A DNA stretch of 64,000 nucleotides from Lachnospiraceae bacterium (GTDB taxonomy: Bacteria > Bacillota > Clostridia > Lachnospirales > Lachnospiraceae), in the NCBI GenBank assembly GCA_017411305.1, contig JAFQQI010000107.1:62001-126000 (forward strand), read 5' to 3'. Shown piece after piece: positions 53,252 through 61,902 of this stretch. Every line of letters begins with the position of its first letter. The first letter of the stretch is position 1. The translations under genes were made by a program, and so were the position numbers. Below the pieces are notes generated by a model, which ran no database searches, was not told the DNA's origin, and saw only the letters and a list, made by a program, of their open reading frames with translations.

Positions 53252-53907
53252 GAGAAATATATATAGTGCTGATAAAGGCTCATACTGGATTGGGAAAAGT
53301 GGCAAGGGTATTGACAGGGTATCCTTACAGCCATATTGCGGTGTGCTTCGATAAAGAACTTACAGATTTTGTGACCTATTCCAGAAGACGTCATTATGTA
53401 CCAATGGATGCAGGATTTATGCATGAGTACCGCGACTATTATGCATTCGGAACCCATGAAAGCTTTGGCATAAAAGTGTTTTGCCTTCCGATAGAGGAGT
53501 GCGCGTACGAAGCAATCAGACAGTTCGTTTTTTTGTGTGAAAATGATAAAGAACAGATGTTTAATTTGTTTTCCATGATGACTATGCCGTTATTACATGG
53601 GTTTTTGATTTACAAAACACATAATTGTATGTCCTTTACAGCAAAAATACTTCAATTGTCCGGTAAAATTGAGATGACAAGACCATATTACAGGTATTCC
53701 GTAAAAGATATGGACGAGCTTCTTCGTCCTTATGTTTTTTATGAAGGGGAATTATGCCGAATTCCGTCGGCAGGCTATGAACAGTATATGAAAAAGCCAC
53801 GTCCGGGAGAAAAAATGAGAATTATGTTTTGGGTTTTAGGGGAACTGTCAAGGAGAATGTTTTTTGAAAGGAACCGCATCAAAACGATGGAATCGGAGGA
53901 TGAATGA
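53248..53907 (+). CDS. Permuted NlpC/P60-like (LRAT/YiiX-type) protein
   Basis: A 219-residue protein of uncertain family. The order YSHIAVCFD (His29) followed much later by HNCMSF (Cys127) is what permuted papain-fold enzymes of the NlpC/P60, LRAT or YiiX kind show, where the His precedes the Cys. Some relatives cleave or transfer acyl groups on lipids, others act on peptides. A short basic/charged tail follows. It overlaps both neighbours by 4 bases (the CDP-alcohol phosphatidyltransferase gene and the nucleotidyltransferase gene). Family membership rests only on those residues and needs a profile comparison. Confidence 0.6.
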   Translation: MREIYIVLIKAHTGLGKVARVLTGYPYSHIAVCFDKELTDFVTYSRRRHYVPMDAGFMHEYRDYYAFGTHESFGIKVFCLPIEECAYEAIRQFVFLCENDKEQMFNLFSMMTMPLLHGFLIYKTHNCMSFTAKILQLSGKIEMTRPYYRYSVKDMDELLRPYVFYEGELCRIPSAGYEQYMKKPRPGEKMRIMFWVLGELSRRMFFERNRIKTMESEDE

Positions 53908-54635
53908 AAGCATTGATTTTTAACTCCGGAACAGGTAGCCGTATGGGACATCTTACGAAAGAATGTCCCAAGGGACTATTAAAGCTTCCGTCAGGAGAGA
54001 GTATATTTTCAAGACAACTTCGGATACTGGCTGAATGCGGTATTCGTGAAGTGATTGTAACTACAGGTAAATATGGGCAGGAGCTGATGGCAGAAGGAGA
54101 AAAGCATCCCATGCTTCATATTACCTATGTGAATAATCCCTTGTATGAAAGTACGAATTATATTTATTCCATGTATCTGGCAGGAGAGCATCTTCATGAT
54201 GATATCCTTATGTTGCATGGGGATTTGGTGTTTGAAAAACAGCTGCTCCTTAAGCTGATTGAAGATGAAAGAGAGTCTCTTTGCCTGATAAATAAACAGG
54301 CAGATAAACCCCAAAAAGATTTTAAAGGCAGAGTGGTAGAGGAACGGCTGACGGAAGTATCGGTTCATATTTTTGATGAGAATTGTTATGCATTACAACC
54401 TCTCTATAAGTTGTCAAGAGATTGTATGGATAAGTGGCGGAAAGAGGTTGCCCTGTTGGTTAGTCAGGGCAGGTGCAACATTTATGCAGAGGATGCGTTT
54501 AACCGGATAGCTGCACAGACAGACATCCGGTTGCTATCCTATGAAGATTACTATATTACTGAGATTGATACTCCAAAGGATTATGCTTCGGTTTTGGAAA
54601 ATATTATTTTTTATGATGAACAACATAGCCTTTAG
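53904..54635 (+). CDS. NTP-transferase (sugar-/choline-phosphate cytidylyltransferase-like)
   Basis: A 243-residue nucleotidyltransferase with the nucleotide-binding start MKALIFNSGTGSRMG (GTGSRM at 9-14) and the following ECPKGLLKL, whose Lys23 would contact the phosphate. MLHGDLVFEK is the metal-binding region. It resembles LicC-like and inositol-phosphate CTP-transferases, which activate a phosphorylated alcohol as a CDP derivative. That would provide the donor for the CDP-alcohol phosphatidyltransferase encoded just upstream. It overlaps the previous gene by 4 bases and the convergent tyrA by 32 bases. Confidence 0.82.
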   Translation: MKALIFNSGTGSRMGHLTKECPKGLLKLPSGESIFSRQLRILAECGIREVIVTTGKYGQELMAEGEKHPMLHITYVNNPLYESTNYIYSMYLAGEHLHDDILMLHGDLVFEKQLLLKLIEDERESLCLINKQADKPQKDFKGRVVEERLTEVSVHIFDENCYALQPLYKLSRDCMDKWRKEVALLVSQGRCNIYAEDAFNRIAAQTDIRLLSYEDYYITEIDTPKDYASVLENIIFYDEQHSL

Positions 54636-55713
54636 AACTTAAGATGCGGCTGGCATCCTGGATGCTTTCGGGTGCATAGAACTCGATGCGAAGGACGCCA
54701 TCCTCCTGCTCCCTGTTATGTACAATGCCGATATTCTTAATGCTTATGTTATTCAGTGCCAATATGGTGGCAATGGATGCAAGTGCGCCGGGTTCGTCTG
54801 CAATTTCAATATTGACAGAGTAAGATTTCTTTATGGGGCCACTGGAAGCGTCGATAAAAGAATCCCGGTAGCTTCTTGCATTGTCAAAGAAGTCGTATAC
54901 GGCAGTTTCCTGGTGCGTACCGATTTCATCCCTGATTTTCAAAAGAGAGGCGATATAGGAATCTAAAAGTTCATTAATATTTTCTGTATTGGTCATACAT
55001 ATCTGTTGCCACATGGCAGGGGAAGAGGATGCAATTCTGGTAATATCCTTAAATCCGCCTGCGGCAATCATTTTCATCAGCCCATCTTCAGAATCCGATT
55101 GTTTAATCAGATTTACCAATGAGGAAGCTATTACATGAGGTAAATGGCTGACTGCAGCAGTGATAAAATCATGTCTTGAATAATCCAGTACCAAAGGAAT
55201 GGCTCCCAGTGAGGAAACTAAGTCACGGTAAGCGCTTAGTTTTTCTTCAGATACTTCATCGGTGGGAGTGAGAACATAATATGCGTTTTCCAAAAGCAGT
55301 GCTTTGGAATTGACATAGCCGGTCCGTTCACTTCCGGCCATGGGGTGTCCGCCGATAAAGCAGTGATTTAAGCCTAATTCGTTAATATGTTTATGAATGT
55401 CGGATTTCACACTGCCTACATCCGTGAGCAAACAATCCGGCGATAAATACTCTTTAATTTTTAACAGATTTTCATCATTGTGCGAGACAGGTGCACATAA
55501 AAAGATATAGTTACATGCGCAGAAGCTTTCATCAATTTCATCCGCTGCTACATTAACAATACCATCGTCGATGGCTTGTCTGATTGCGTCTTTTTTTATG
55601 TCATAGGCAATAATGCGGCAATTGGGATGGGCACTACGCAGAGCTTTTGCAATAGAACCGCCTATTAGTCCGAGACCTACAAAACCGCATGTTAAATTTT
55701 TTGTGTTTATCAT
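54604..55713 (-). CDS. tyrA: Prephenate dehydrogenase with ACT domain
   Basis: A 369-residue NAD(P)-dependent enzyme turning prephenate into 4-hydroxyphenylpyruvate for tyrosine synthesis. The N-terminal Rossmann motif GFVGLGLIGGSIAKALR (10-26) is clear. HPMAGSERTGYVNSKALLLENAYYVLTP contains the substrate-binding residues. The last 75 residues (VNIEIADEPGALASIATILALNNISIKNIGI) are an ACT domain, likely for Tyr feedback. Its 3' end overlaps the nucleotidyltransferase gene by 32 bases on the opposite strand. It has its own promoter. Confidence 0.95.
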   Translation of the reverse strand: MINTKNLTCGFVGLGLIGGSIAKALRSAHPNCRIIAYDIKKDAIRQAIDDGIVNVAADEIDESFCACNYIFLCAPVSHNDENLLKIKEYLSPDCLLTDVGSVKSDIHKHINELGLNHCFIGGHPMAGSERTGYVNSKALLLENAYYVLTPTDEVSEEKLSAYRDLVSSLGAIPLVLDYSRHDFITAAVSHLPHVIASSLVNLIKQSDSEDGLMKMIAAGGFKDITRIASSSPAMWQQICMTNTENINELLDSYIASLLKIRDEIGTHQETAVYDFFDNARSYRDSFIDASSGPIKKSYSVNIEIADEPGALASIATILALNNISIKNIGIVHNREQEDGVLRIEFYAPESIQDASRILSSKGYVVHHKK

Positions 55714-55776
55714 AAAAGGATGATCCTTTCTTGGAATTTCAAAAGCAATTTTATATAAATGGTTTATTTACTAGAC

Positions 55777-55805
55777 AGTGTAGCACTTCAACGTGTAAAA
55801 GTCAA
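55777..55805 (-). promoter_or_regulatory. Promoter of tyrA
   Basis: On the minus strand TTGACT (complement of 55800-55805), 17 bases, TACACT (complement of 55777-55782), about 64 bases before the start. Confidence 0.75.
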
Positions 55806-55861
55806 TGAAAACACAATAAAACAAAAGGAAATATATTTATGTATAAATTGCACGATTTTGC

Positions 55862-55890
55862 TTGTAAATTTTCTGAAAATTTAGTAAAAT
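55862..55890 (+). promoter_or_regulatory. Promoter of the EF-G-like gene
   Basis: TTGTAA (55862-55867), 17 bases, TAAAAT (55885-55890). A leader of about 80 bases follows, ending in a GGAGGG site. Confidence 0.7.
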
Positions 55891-55977
55891 GTACGCATGG
55901 GAAATTTTTTGTGGAAATAAAAATATTTTATTGTTAAACAAAATGCCCAAAAAAGCAAATAACTGGAGGGACTTAAT

Positions 55978-58068
55978 ATGAATATTTACACAACTGACAA
56001 GATTCGAAACGTTGTTCTGTTAGGACACGGCGGCAGTGGTAAGACCAGTCTGACAGAAGCAATGGCTTATTTATCCGGTATCACATCCCGTATGGGTAAA
56101 GTGGATGACGGTAATACCGTGAGTGATTTCGGGAAAGAAGAGCAGAAGAGAAAAATTTCAATTAGTACTTCCGTAGTTCCCATTGAATGGAACGGATATA
56201 AGATTAATGTATTGGATGCACCCGGTTTCTTTGATTTTTCCGGTGAAGTGGAAGAAGCAATCAGCGCAGCAGGTGCAGCAATTATTGTAGTAAACGGCAA
56301 GGCCGGTGTAGAAGTCGGTACACAGAAGGCATGGGATTTATGTGAGAAATATAAAATTCCCCGTATGATTTATGTCAGCAACATGGACGTAGATAATGCT
56401 TCCTTCAGACAGGTTGTGGAAGACATGACCGAAAGCTACGGCAAGAAAATGGCGCCTTTCCATCTGCCCATCCGTGAAAATGAAAAATTTGTAGGATATG
56501 TTAATGTTATTACCGAAACAGGTAACAGATGGCAGGGCAAGGAAGTTGTGGAATGTGAAGTGCCTGAATACAATCAGGCGAATTTGCAGATTTGCCGTGA
56601 CACCTTAATGGAAGCCGTTGCAGAAACCAGTGAAGAGATGATGGAACGTTACTTTGGCGGAGAAACCTTCTCAGAAGCAGAAATCAGAGCAGCTCTTCGT
56701 ACCAATGTATGTGATGGAAGTATTGTTCCTATGACCATGGGCTCCAACAGCTTATGCCAGGGTGTTTACACTTTGATGGATGACATCATCAAATACTTCC
56801 CAAGCCCGGAGAACAGAGAAGTAGCAGGTATCAACATGAAGACCAATGAAATCTACCATGCTGATTATGATTTCTCCAAGGCAAAATCCGCATACATCTG
56901 GAAGACCATCGTAGACCCGTTCATCGGTAAGTACTCATTGATTAAGGTGAATTCCGGTGTACTGAAATCAGACGACATGATTTATAACGTTGATAAGGAT
57001 ATTGAAGAGAAGGTTGGTAAGCTTTATGTGCTTCAGGGCAATAAGCCCATTGAAGTAAAAGAGCTTCACGCAGGTGACATTGGTGCGCTGGCTAAGTTGA
57101 CAGGTGCGCGTACCGGTAACAGCTTATCCACCAAGGCAACTACAATTAAATTCGGTAAATGGGAGATGCCTGTACCTTATACATATATGAGATACAATCC
57201 TAAGAATAAAGGTGACGTTGATAAGCTTTCCCAGGCACTTCAGAAGATTTCTCATGAAGATATTACCATGAAGTATGTCAATGATGCAGAAAATCGTCAG
57301 ATGCTCCTTTACGGTATGGGTGATTTGCATCTGGAAGTAATTGCAAGCAGACTTCTGAACGAATACAAAGTTGAAATTGAACTTTCCAAGCCCAAGGTTG
57401 CTTTCAGAGAAACCATTAAGAAGAAATCCGATGTAGAATACAAATACAAAAAGCAGTCCGGCGGACATGGCCAGTACGGTCACGTTAAGATGACTTTTGA
57501 ACCTTCCGGTAATCAGGAAGAAGCTTATGAATTTGAGCAGATTGTAGTGGGTGGTGCTGTGCCTAAGAATTACTTCCCCGCAGTAGAAAAGGGTATTCAG
57601 GAATCCGTACTTAAGGGACCTTTGGCAGCATATCCCGTTGTCGGTGTTAAGGCTGTATTATATGATGGTTCTTATCATCCCGTTGACTCTTCCGAAATGG
57701 CCTTCAAGATGGCTACTATCCAGGCGTTTAAGAAGGGCTTTATGGAAGCTCAGCCTATTTTGTTAGAGCCTATCGTATCCCTGAAGGTTACAGTGCCGGA
57801 TTCTTATACCGGTGATGTTATGGGTGATTTGAATAAACGTCGTGGTCGAGTACTTGGTATGAATCCTGTTGCGGGCGGCAAGCAGGTGGTAGAAGCAGAT
57901 GTTCCGATGATGTCTCTGTTCGGATACTGTACAGACCTTCGTTCTATGACAGGCGGACGTGGTGAATTCTCGTATGAATTTGCTCGTTACGAACAGGCTC
58001 CTTCTGATGTTCAGGAGAAGGAAGTTGCTGCAAGAGCTGCTAAGGTAGCAGAAGGTAACGAAGAATAA
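55978..58068 (+). CDS. Elongation factor G paralogue (EF-G-like translation GTPase)
   Basis: A 696-residue translation GTPase with all EF-G domains: G domain (1 to about 270), domain II, III, IV (about 470-590, SGGHGQYGHVKMTFEP) and V (about 600-680, MGDLNKRRGRVLGMNPVAGGKQVVEADVP). G1 is GHGGSGKT (16-23), unlike the usual AHIDAGKT of FusA; G3 is DAPG (80-83) instead of DTPG; G4 reads SNMD (133-136) instead of NKMD. These make it the divergent EF-G-like subfamily, not the main FusA, which is presumably elsewhere. Its function is probably ribosome-related but not assigned. It is monocistronic. Confidence 0.88.
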   Translation: MNIYTTDKIRNVVLLGHGGSGKTSLTEAMAYLSGITSRMGKVDDGNTVSDFGKEEQKRKISISTSVVPIEWNGYKINVLDAPGFFDFSGEVEEAISAAGAAIIVVNGKAGVEVGTQKAWDLCEKYKIPRMIYVSNMDVDNASFRQVVEDMTESYGKKMAPFHLPIRENEKFVGYVNVITETGNRWQGKEVVECEVPEYNQANLQICRDTLMEAVAETSEEMMERYFGGETFSEAEIRAALRTNVCDGSIVPMTMGSNSLCQGVYTLMDDIIKYFPSPENREVAGINMKTNEIYHADYDFSKAKSAYIWKTIVDPFIGKYSLIKVNSGVLKSDDMIYNVDKDIEEKVGKLYVLQGNKPIEVKELHAGDIGALAKLTGARTGNSLSTKATTIKFGKWEMPVPYTYMRYNPKNKGDVDKLSQALQKISHEDITMKYVNDAENRQMLLYGMGDLHLEVIASRLLNEYKVEIELSKPKVAFRETIKKKSDVEYKYKKQSGGHGQYGHVKMTFEPSGNQEEAYEFEQIVVGGAVPKNYFPAVEKGIQESVLKGPLAAYPVVGVKAVLYDGSYHPVDSSEMAFKMATIQAFKKGFMEAQPILLEPIVSLKVTVPDSYTGDVMGDLNKRRGRVLGMNPVAGGKQVVEADVPMMSLFGYCTDLRSMTGGRGEFSYEFARYEQAPSDVQEKEVAARAAKVAEGNEE

Positions 58069-58117
58069 AAGATGGATTAAGATTTAGGATATAAAGTTCT
58101 TTTTAGAAGAAGGGAAG

Positions 58118-58149
58118 AATGGCGCGTATGGGGGTACGCGCCATTTGTC
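58118..58149 (+). terminator. Terminator-like hairpin after the EF-G-like gene
   Basis: Eleven-base arms aatggcgcgta / tacgcgccatt with a six-base loop; the T run is weak and runs into the leuS -35. Confidence 0.6.
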
Positions 58150-58178
58150 TTGACATTTAACAGTAGAATGGGTAAAAT
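58150..58178 (+). promoter_or_regulatory. Promoter of leuS
   Basis: Perfect TTGACA (58150-58155), 17 bases, TAAAAT (58173-58178). The short leader (about 35 bases) leaves no room for a T-box. Confidence 0.85.
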
Positions 58179-58218
58179 TAGGAATGGTCTATTATGCCAT
58201 ACGAGAGGAGAAAGAAAA

Positions 58219-60630
58219 ATGGCTGAATTATACAATCACAGAGAGGTAGAGAGTAAGTGGCAGAAGGTATGGGATGATGAAAAAGCATTCAAAACTTCTG
58301 ATGACTTTTCCAAACCGAAATACTATGCACTTGTTGAATTCCCCTATCCTTCAGGACAGGGACTTCATGTAGGACATCCAAGACCCTATACGGCACTTGA
58401 CATTGTTGCCAGAAAGAGAAGAATGCAGGGATATAATGTACTTTATCCTATGGGTTGGGACGCATTCGGTCTTCCTACAGAAAACTATGCAATCCAGAAT
58501 CATATCCATCCTAAGATTGTTACTAAGAACAATGTAGATCGTTTTAAAGGCCAGCTTCATGCACTTGGCTATTCCTTTGACTGGGACAGAGAAGTAAATA
58601 CTACAGATGTAAACTATTATAAGTGGACACAGTGGATTTTCCTTAAATTATTTAATGCAGGTCTTGCCTATAAGAGTGAGATGCCCATAAACTGGTGTAC
58701 TTCCTGTAAAGTAGGTCTTGCAAATGAAGAAGTGGTAAACGGTGTTTGTGAACGTTGCGGTGCAGAGGTTGTCCGTAAGGTCAAGAGCCAGTGGATGCTG
58801 AAGATTACAGAATATGCGGATAAGCTGATTGAAGGTCTTGACAGTGTTGACTATGTGGAGAGAGTTAAGGTTTCCCAGAAAAACTGGATTGGTAAGTCTA
58901 CCGGTGCGGAAGTTGACTTCTCCTTAAAGGATAAAGAAGATAAACTGACTGTTTATACCACAAGACCGGATACTTTGTTCGGCGTAACTTATATGGTAAT
59001 GAGTCCTGAGCATCCTTTTATTGATAAGTATAAAGCAGATATTAAAAACTGGGATGATGTGATTGCTTACAGAGAAATGGCATCCAGAAAGTCTGACTTT
59101 GAACGTACAGAGCTTGCAAAGGATAAGACGGGTGTCATGCTGGACGGACTTACCGCGGTAAACCCCGTAAACGGAAAAGAAATTCCGGTATGGATTTCTG
59201 ATTATGTTCTGATGACATACGGTACCGGTGCCATTATGGCAGTTCCTGCCCATGATGAAAGAGACTGGGAATTTGCTAAGAAATTCAACATGCCTATCAT
59301 TGAAGTAGTAGCAGGAAGCCCTGTGGACGTCAATGAAGCAGTGTTTACCGATGTGGCAACAGGTACACTTGTAAATTCCGATTTCTTAAACGGTCTTTCC
59401 GTAGCAGATGCGAAAGCAAAGATTACAGAGTTTTTAACAGAGAAGGGTATCGGTCATGCAAAGACTAACTTTAAGTTACGTGACTGGGTATTCTCCAGAC
59501 AGCGTTACTGGGGCGAACCTATTCCTGTTGTACATTGTGAAAAATGCGGTTATGTAGCACTTCCCGAAAGTGAACTTCCGTTAGAGCTTCCTGAAGTAGA
59601 AAGCTATATGCCTACCGATAACGGTGAATCACCCCTTGCCAAGATGACAGACTGGGTAAATACCACATGTCCTTGTTGCGGCGGACCGGCTAAGAGAGAA
59701 ACAGATACCATGCCTCAGTGGGCAGGTTCTTCCTGGTATTTCTTAAGATATACAGACCCGCTTAATGAGAATGCATTGGCAAGTAAGGAAGCATTGGAAT
59801 ACTGGATGCCTGTAGACTGGTATAACGGCGGTATGGAGCATACCACACTGCACCTGTTATATTCAAGATTCTGGCATAAGTTCCTTTATGATGAAGGTGT
59901 AGTACCTTGTGCAGAGCCTTATCAGAAGAGAACCTCCCACGGTATGATTCTCGGCTCCAATGGTGAGAAGATGAGTAAATCCCGTGGCAATGTAGTAAAT
60001 CCTGACGATATCGTAAGAGATTACGGTGCAGATACCCTTCGTACTTATGAAATGTTTATCGGTGCATTTGATTTAAGTGCATCCTGGTCAGAAGACGGCG
60101 TAAAGGGATGCCGCAGATTCTTAGAGAGAGTATGGAAACTGCAGGATATTTTAGTGGATGGTGATGCATATTCTGCTGATATGGAAGTGAAGATGCACCA
60201 GACAATTAAGAAGGTAAGTAATGACTTTGAAAGCTTGAAGTATAATACGGCAATCGCTGCCATGATGGCGTTAATTAACGATTTCTACAAGAAAAATGCA
60301 GTTACTAAGGGCGAGTTTAAAACCCTTCTTACCCTGCTTAATCCGGTAGCACCCCATATTACTGAGGAACTTTGGAATGCAAATGGCTACGAAGGAAGAG
60401 TATACCAGGCAACATGGCCGGTATATGAAGAAGCAAAGACCCAGGAAGCAACCGTAGAAATTGCGGTACAGGTAAACGGTAAAACAAGACTGACTATCGG
60501 TATTGATAAGGCAGAGGAGAAAGATGCCGTTATTGCAAAAGCAAAAGAAGCATTAGGAGATAAGATTACCGGAACTATCGTAAAAGAAATTTACGTCCCC
60601 GGCAGAATCGTAAATATTGTTTGCAAATAA
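58219..60630 (+). CDS. leuS: Leucyl-tRNA synthetase
   Basis: An 803-residue class Ia synthetase. The ATP-binding HIGH motif is HVGH in [14 protein letters not shown], near residue 50, and KMSKS is [10 protein letters not shown] near 590. The CP1 editing domain (about 220-420, [18 protein letters not shown]) with its threonine-rich site, and Cys pairs [13 protein letters not shown] / CERCGAEV and CEKCGYV / CPCCGGPA for zinc, are visible. ATG 58219 has a GAGGAG site; an upstream in-frame start at 58150 would fall in the -35 box. It has its own promoter and terminator. Confidence 0.97.
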   Translation: MAELYNHREVESKWQKVWDDEKAFKTSDDFSKPKYYALVEFPYPSGQGLHVGHPRPYTALDIVARKRRMQGYNVLYPMGWDAFGLPTENYAIQNHIHPKIVTKNNVDRFKGQLHALGYSFDWDREVNTTDVNYYKWTQWIFLKLFNAGLAYKSEMPINWCTSCKVGLANEEVVNGVCERCGAEVVRKVKSQWMLKITEYADKLIEGLDSVDYVERVKVSQKNWIGKSTGAEVDFSLKDKEDKLTVYTTRPDTLFGVTYMVMSPEHPFIDKYKADIKNWDDVIAYREMASRKSDFERTELAKDKTGVMLDGLTAVNPVNGKEIPVWISDYVLMTYGTGAIMAVPAHDERDWEFAKKFNMPIIEVVAGSPVDVNEAVFTDVATGTLVNSDFLNGLSVADAKAKITEFLTEKGIGHAKTNFKLRDWVFSRQRYWGEPIPVVHCEKCGYVALPESELPLELPEVESYMPTDNGESPLAKMTDWVNTTCPCCGGPAKRETDTMPQWAGSSWYFLRYTDPLNENALASKEALEYWMPVDWYNGGMEHTTLHLLYSRFWHKFLYDEGVVPCAEPYQKRTSHGMILGSNGEKMSKSRGNVVNPDDIVRDYGADTLRTYEMFIGAFDLSASWSEDGVKGCRRFLERVWKLQDILVDGDAYSADMEVKMHQTIKKVSNDFESLKYNTAIAAMMALINDFYKKNAVTKGEFKTLLTLLNPVAPHITEELWNANGYEGRVYQATWPVYEEAKTQEATVEIAVQVNGKTRLTIGIDKAEEKDAVIAKAKEALGDKITGTIVKEIYVPGRIVNIVCK

Positions 60631-60644
60631 GCAGTGCGAATGAG

Positions 60645-60690
60645 AAAAGTGTAGAATACTCTGCTGGCAGAGTGTATTCTACACTTTTTG
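60645..60690 (+). terminator. Terminator of leuS
   Basis: Long arms, aaaagtgtagaatac and its complement, with a two-base bulge before the loop and a TTTTT tail. Confidence 0.85.
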
Positions 60691-60701
60691 AAATTCATAG
60701 G

Positions 60702-60781
60702 GCGTATGCCCGTCAAGCGAGAAAGCAAAGCTTTCGCAGCTTGGCACTGCGTTCTTAAGATGCGTATGCCCGTCGCACGAG
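60702..60781. repeat. Short direct repeat of 22 bases, 60-base period
   Basis: gcgtatgcccgtc at 60702 and again at 60762, each followed within three bases by cgagaa. A small hairpin gaaagc-aaa-gctttc lies between. Only two copies are seen. Confidence 0.6.
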
Positions 60782-60788
60782 AATGCTA

Positions 60789-61058
60789 TTACCTCTTCGC
60801 CCGCATAGCCAGAATTTTTTCCATCTTAGAGAGCTCCTCCGGACTTGCCTGCTTTTTTAATACTGCTACGACTGCATCAATTTCTTCGTCCGAAAAGGAG
60901 ATATTTTTTTCCTTGCTCCGCTTAGCGATGTTCATCAGAAAGGGCATGAGCTGCTCTTTTCGAAGATTACTGCTTTCAAAAACGAGAGCCTGTAAAAATT
61001 CCAGCTTATAGGGCTCAATATGCTTAAGCGATTCATCATTCATCCACTGCGTTGTCAT
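60789..61058 (-). CDS. Hypothetical protein, small helical
   Basis: An 89-residue protein of unknown family, mostly helical and charged (LKKQASPEELSKMEKILAMRAKR at the end). It overlaps the upstream gene by 23 bases on the same strand, which indicates coupled translation. It contains no signal peptide or membrane helix. It looks like the second half of a two-gene unit conserved in some Clostridia, but I do not recognise it. Confidence 0.65.
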   Translation of the reverse strand: MTTQWMNDESLKHIEPYKLEFLQALVFESSNLRKEQLMPFLMNIAKRSKEKNISFSDEEIDAVVAVLKKQASPEELSKMEKILAMRAKR

Positions 61059-61575
61059 GGTTATTCATACCTCCAAACATTGTAAACATTTCTTTTTGCT
61101 CCGGTGAGAGCATATTCATAAGTAAGCTCATCATATTTGCCTGATTTTGCGGACTGTCATTTCCAAAGGAACCATCACCAAAAGGATTTCCCGAAAACAT
61201 ATCGCCCATATCAGGCATGAATTCCTTCATCATTTCCATGGTTTTGCTCATTTCACGGTACATTTCCATTCCTTTAAAAAGCCCTCGTATCTGTTCTAAG
61301 CGGCTGCGTTCTTCTTGGGTGCAATAGGGGAGCAGTTCTTCGCAGATTTTCCCGAAATCAAAGTTTTGCTCCCGGGCCGAACAGCCGCATAAAGGATAGG
61401 GATTCTTTTGATAATATTCGATGGTATATTGAAGCTCCAGAAATTTAATATAAACAGCCAAGGACTTTTGCGTTTGATGATCTGTATAAGACAGAAGCAC
61501 TTTCAGCATTTGAATGTGATTGGTGCAAAAAAGCGCATCAAAGGCACTTACTTTATTATTCTCGGAAAATTCCAT
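61036..61575 (-). CDS. Hypothetical protein, Met-rich C-terminal region
   Basis: A 179-residue protein of unknown family. The N-terminal half contains helices with several Cys (DALFCTNHIQMLK, LCGCSAREQNFDFGKICEELLPYC). The C-terminal half is low complexity, rich in Met, Gly, Asn and Asp (DMGDMFSGNPFGDGSFGND and MMSLLMNMLSPEQKEMFTMFGGM). It has no signal peptide. It overlaps the next gene by 23 bases. No function is proposed. A terminator of the upstream minus-strand gene lies 58 bases before its start. Confidence 0.65.
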   Translation of the reverse strand: MEFSENNKVSAFDALFCTNHIQMLKVLLSYTDHQTQKSLAVYIKFLELQYTIEYYQKNPYPLCGCSAREQNFDFGKICEELLPYCTQEERSRLEQIRGLFKGMEMYREMSKTMEMMKEFMPDMGDMFSGNPFGDGSFGNDSPQNQANMMSLLMNMLSPEQKEMFTMFGGMNNHDNAVDE

Positions 61576-61632
61576 GACTGCCCCATTTCATCTGTTTCCA
61601 TATTTTATGATATGAAATCAGCCGATATGCAG

Positions 61633-61660
61633 AAAAATAGGCTCTTTTCAGAGCCTATTT
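61633..61660 (-). terminator. Terminator of the Gly/Cys-rich gene
   Basis: Eleven-base arms aaataggctct / agagcctattt with a four-base loop; read on the minus strand, a T run follows. Confidence 0.8.
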
Positions 61661-61671
61661 CACATCAGGAA

Positions 61672-61902
61672 TTAGCATCCGCATCCGTTGTTATTTCCGC
61701 CACAGCAGAACAGTAAGAGGATAATCCAAATCCAGTCACATCCGCATCCGTTATCGTTGCCGCCAAAGAAACCGCCATTGTTATTTCCGCATCCGCCGCA
61801 GCAGGACAGTAAAAGGATAATCCAAATCCAGGAACTGCATCCGCATCCGTTATTAGAAGTAGTAGTTGTGCAACCACATCCGGTAGCTGTTAAATCACTC
61901 AT
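61672..61902 (-). CDS. Tiny Gly/Cys-rich hydrophobic protein with internal duplication
   Basis: A 76-residue protein made of two copies of one unit, NGCGC-x-WIWIILLLxCCGG, joined by an Asn/Gly/Phe spacer and ending NNNGCGC. Each unit is a hydrophobic strand of about 9 residues flanked by Cys-rich ends. Chorion-like high-cysteine proteins of this kind are annotated in many Clostridia, without known function. The duplication is visible in DNA, where the segment ggataatccaaatcca occurs twice. The start is ATG 61902, eight bases after GGAGG on the minus strand. A terminator follows. Membrane association is possible but each hydrophobic strand is too short to span a membrane. Confidence 0.75.
   Translation of the reverse strand: MSDLTATGCGCTTTTSNNGCGCSSWIWIILLLSCCGGCGNNNGGFFGGNDNGCGCDWIWIILLLFCCGGNNNGCGC

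Noticed and set aside
58150..58218. Extended leuS start
   Set aside because: Would begin within the -35 element of its own promoter; ATG 58219 has a proper site.
61672..61902. Repeats here as a CRISPR array
   Set aside because: Only two units, coding in frame, with no spacers and no cas genes.
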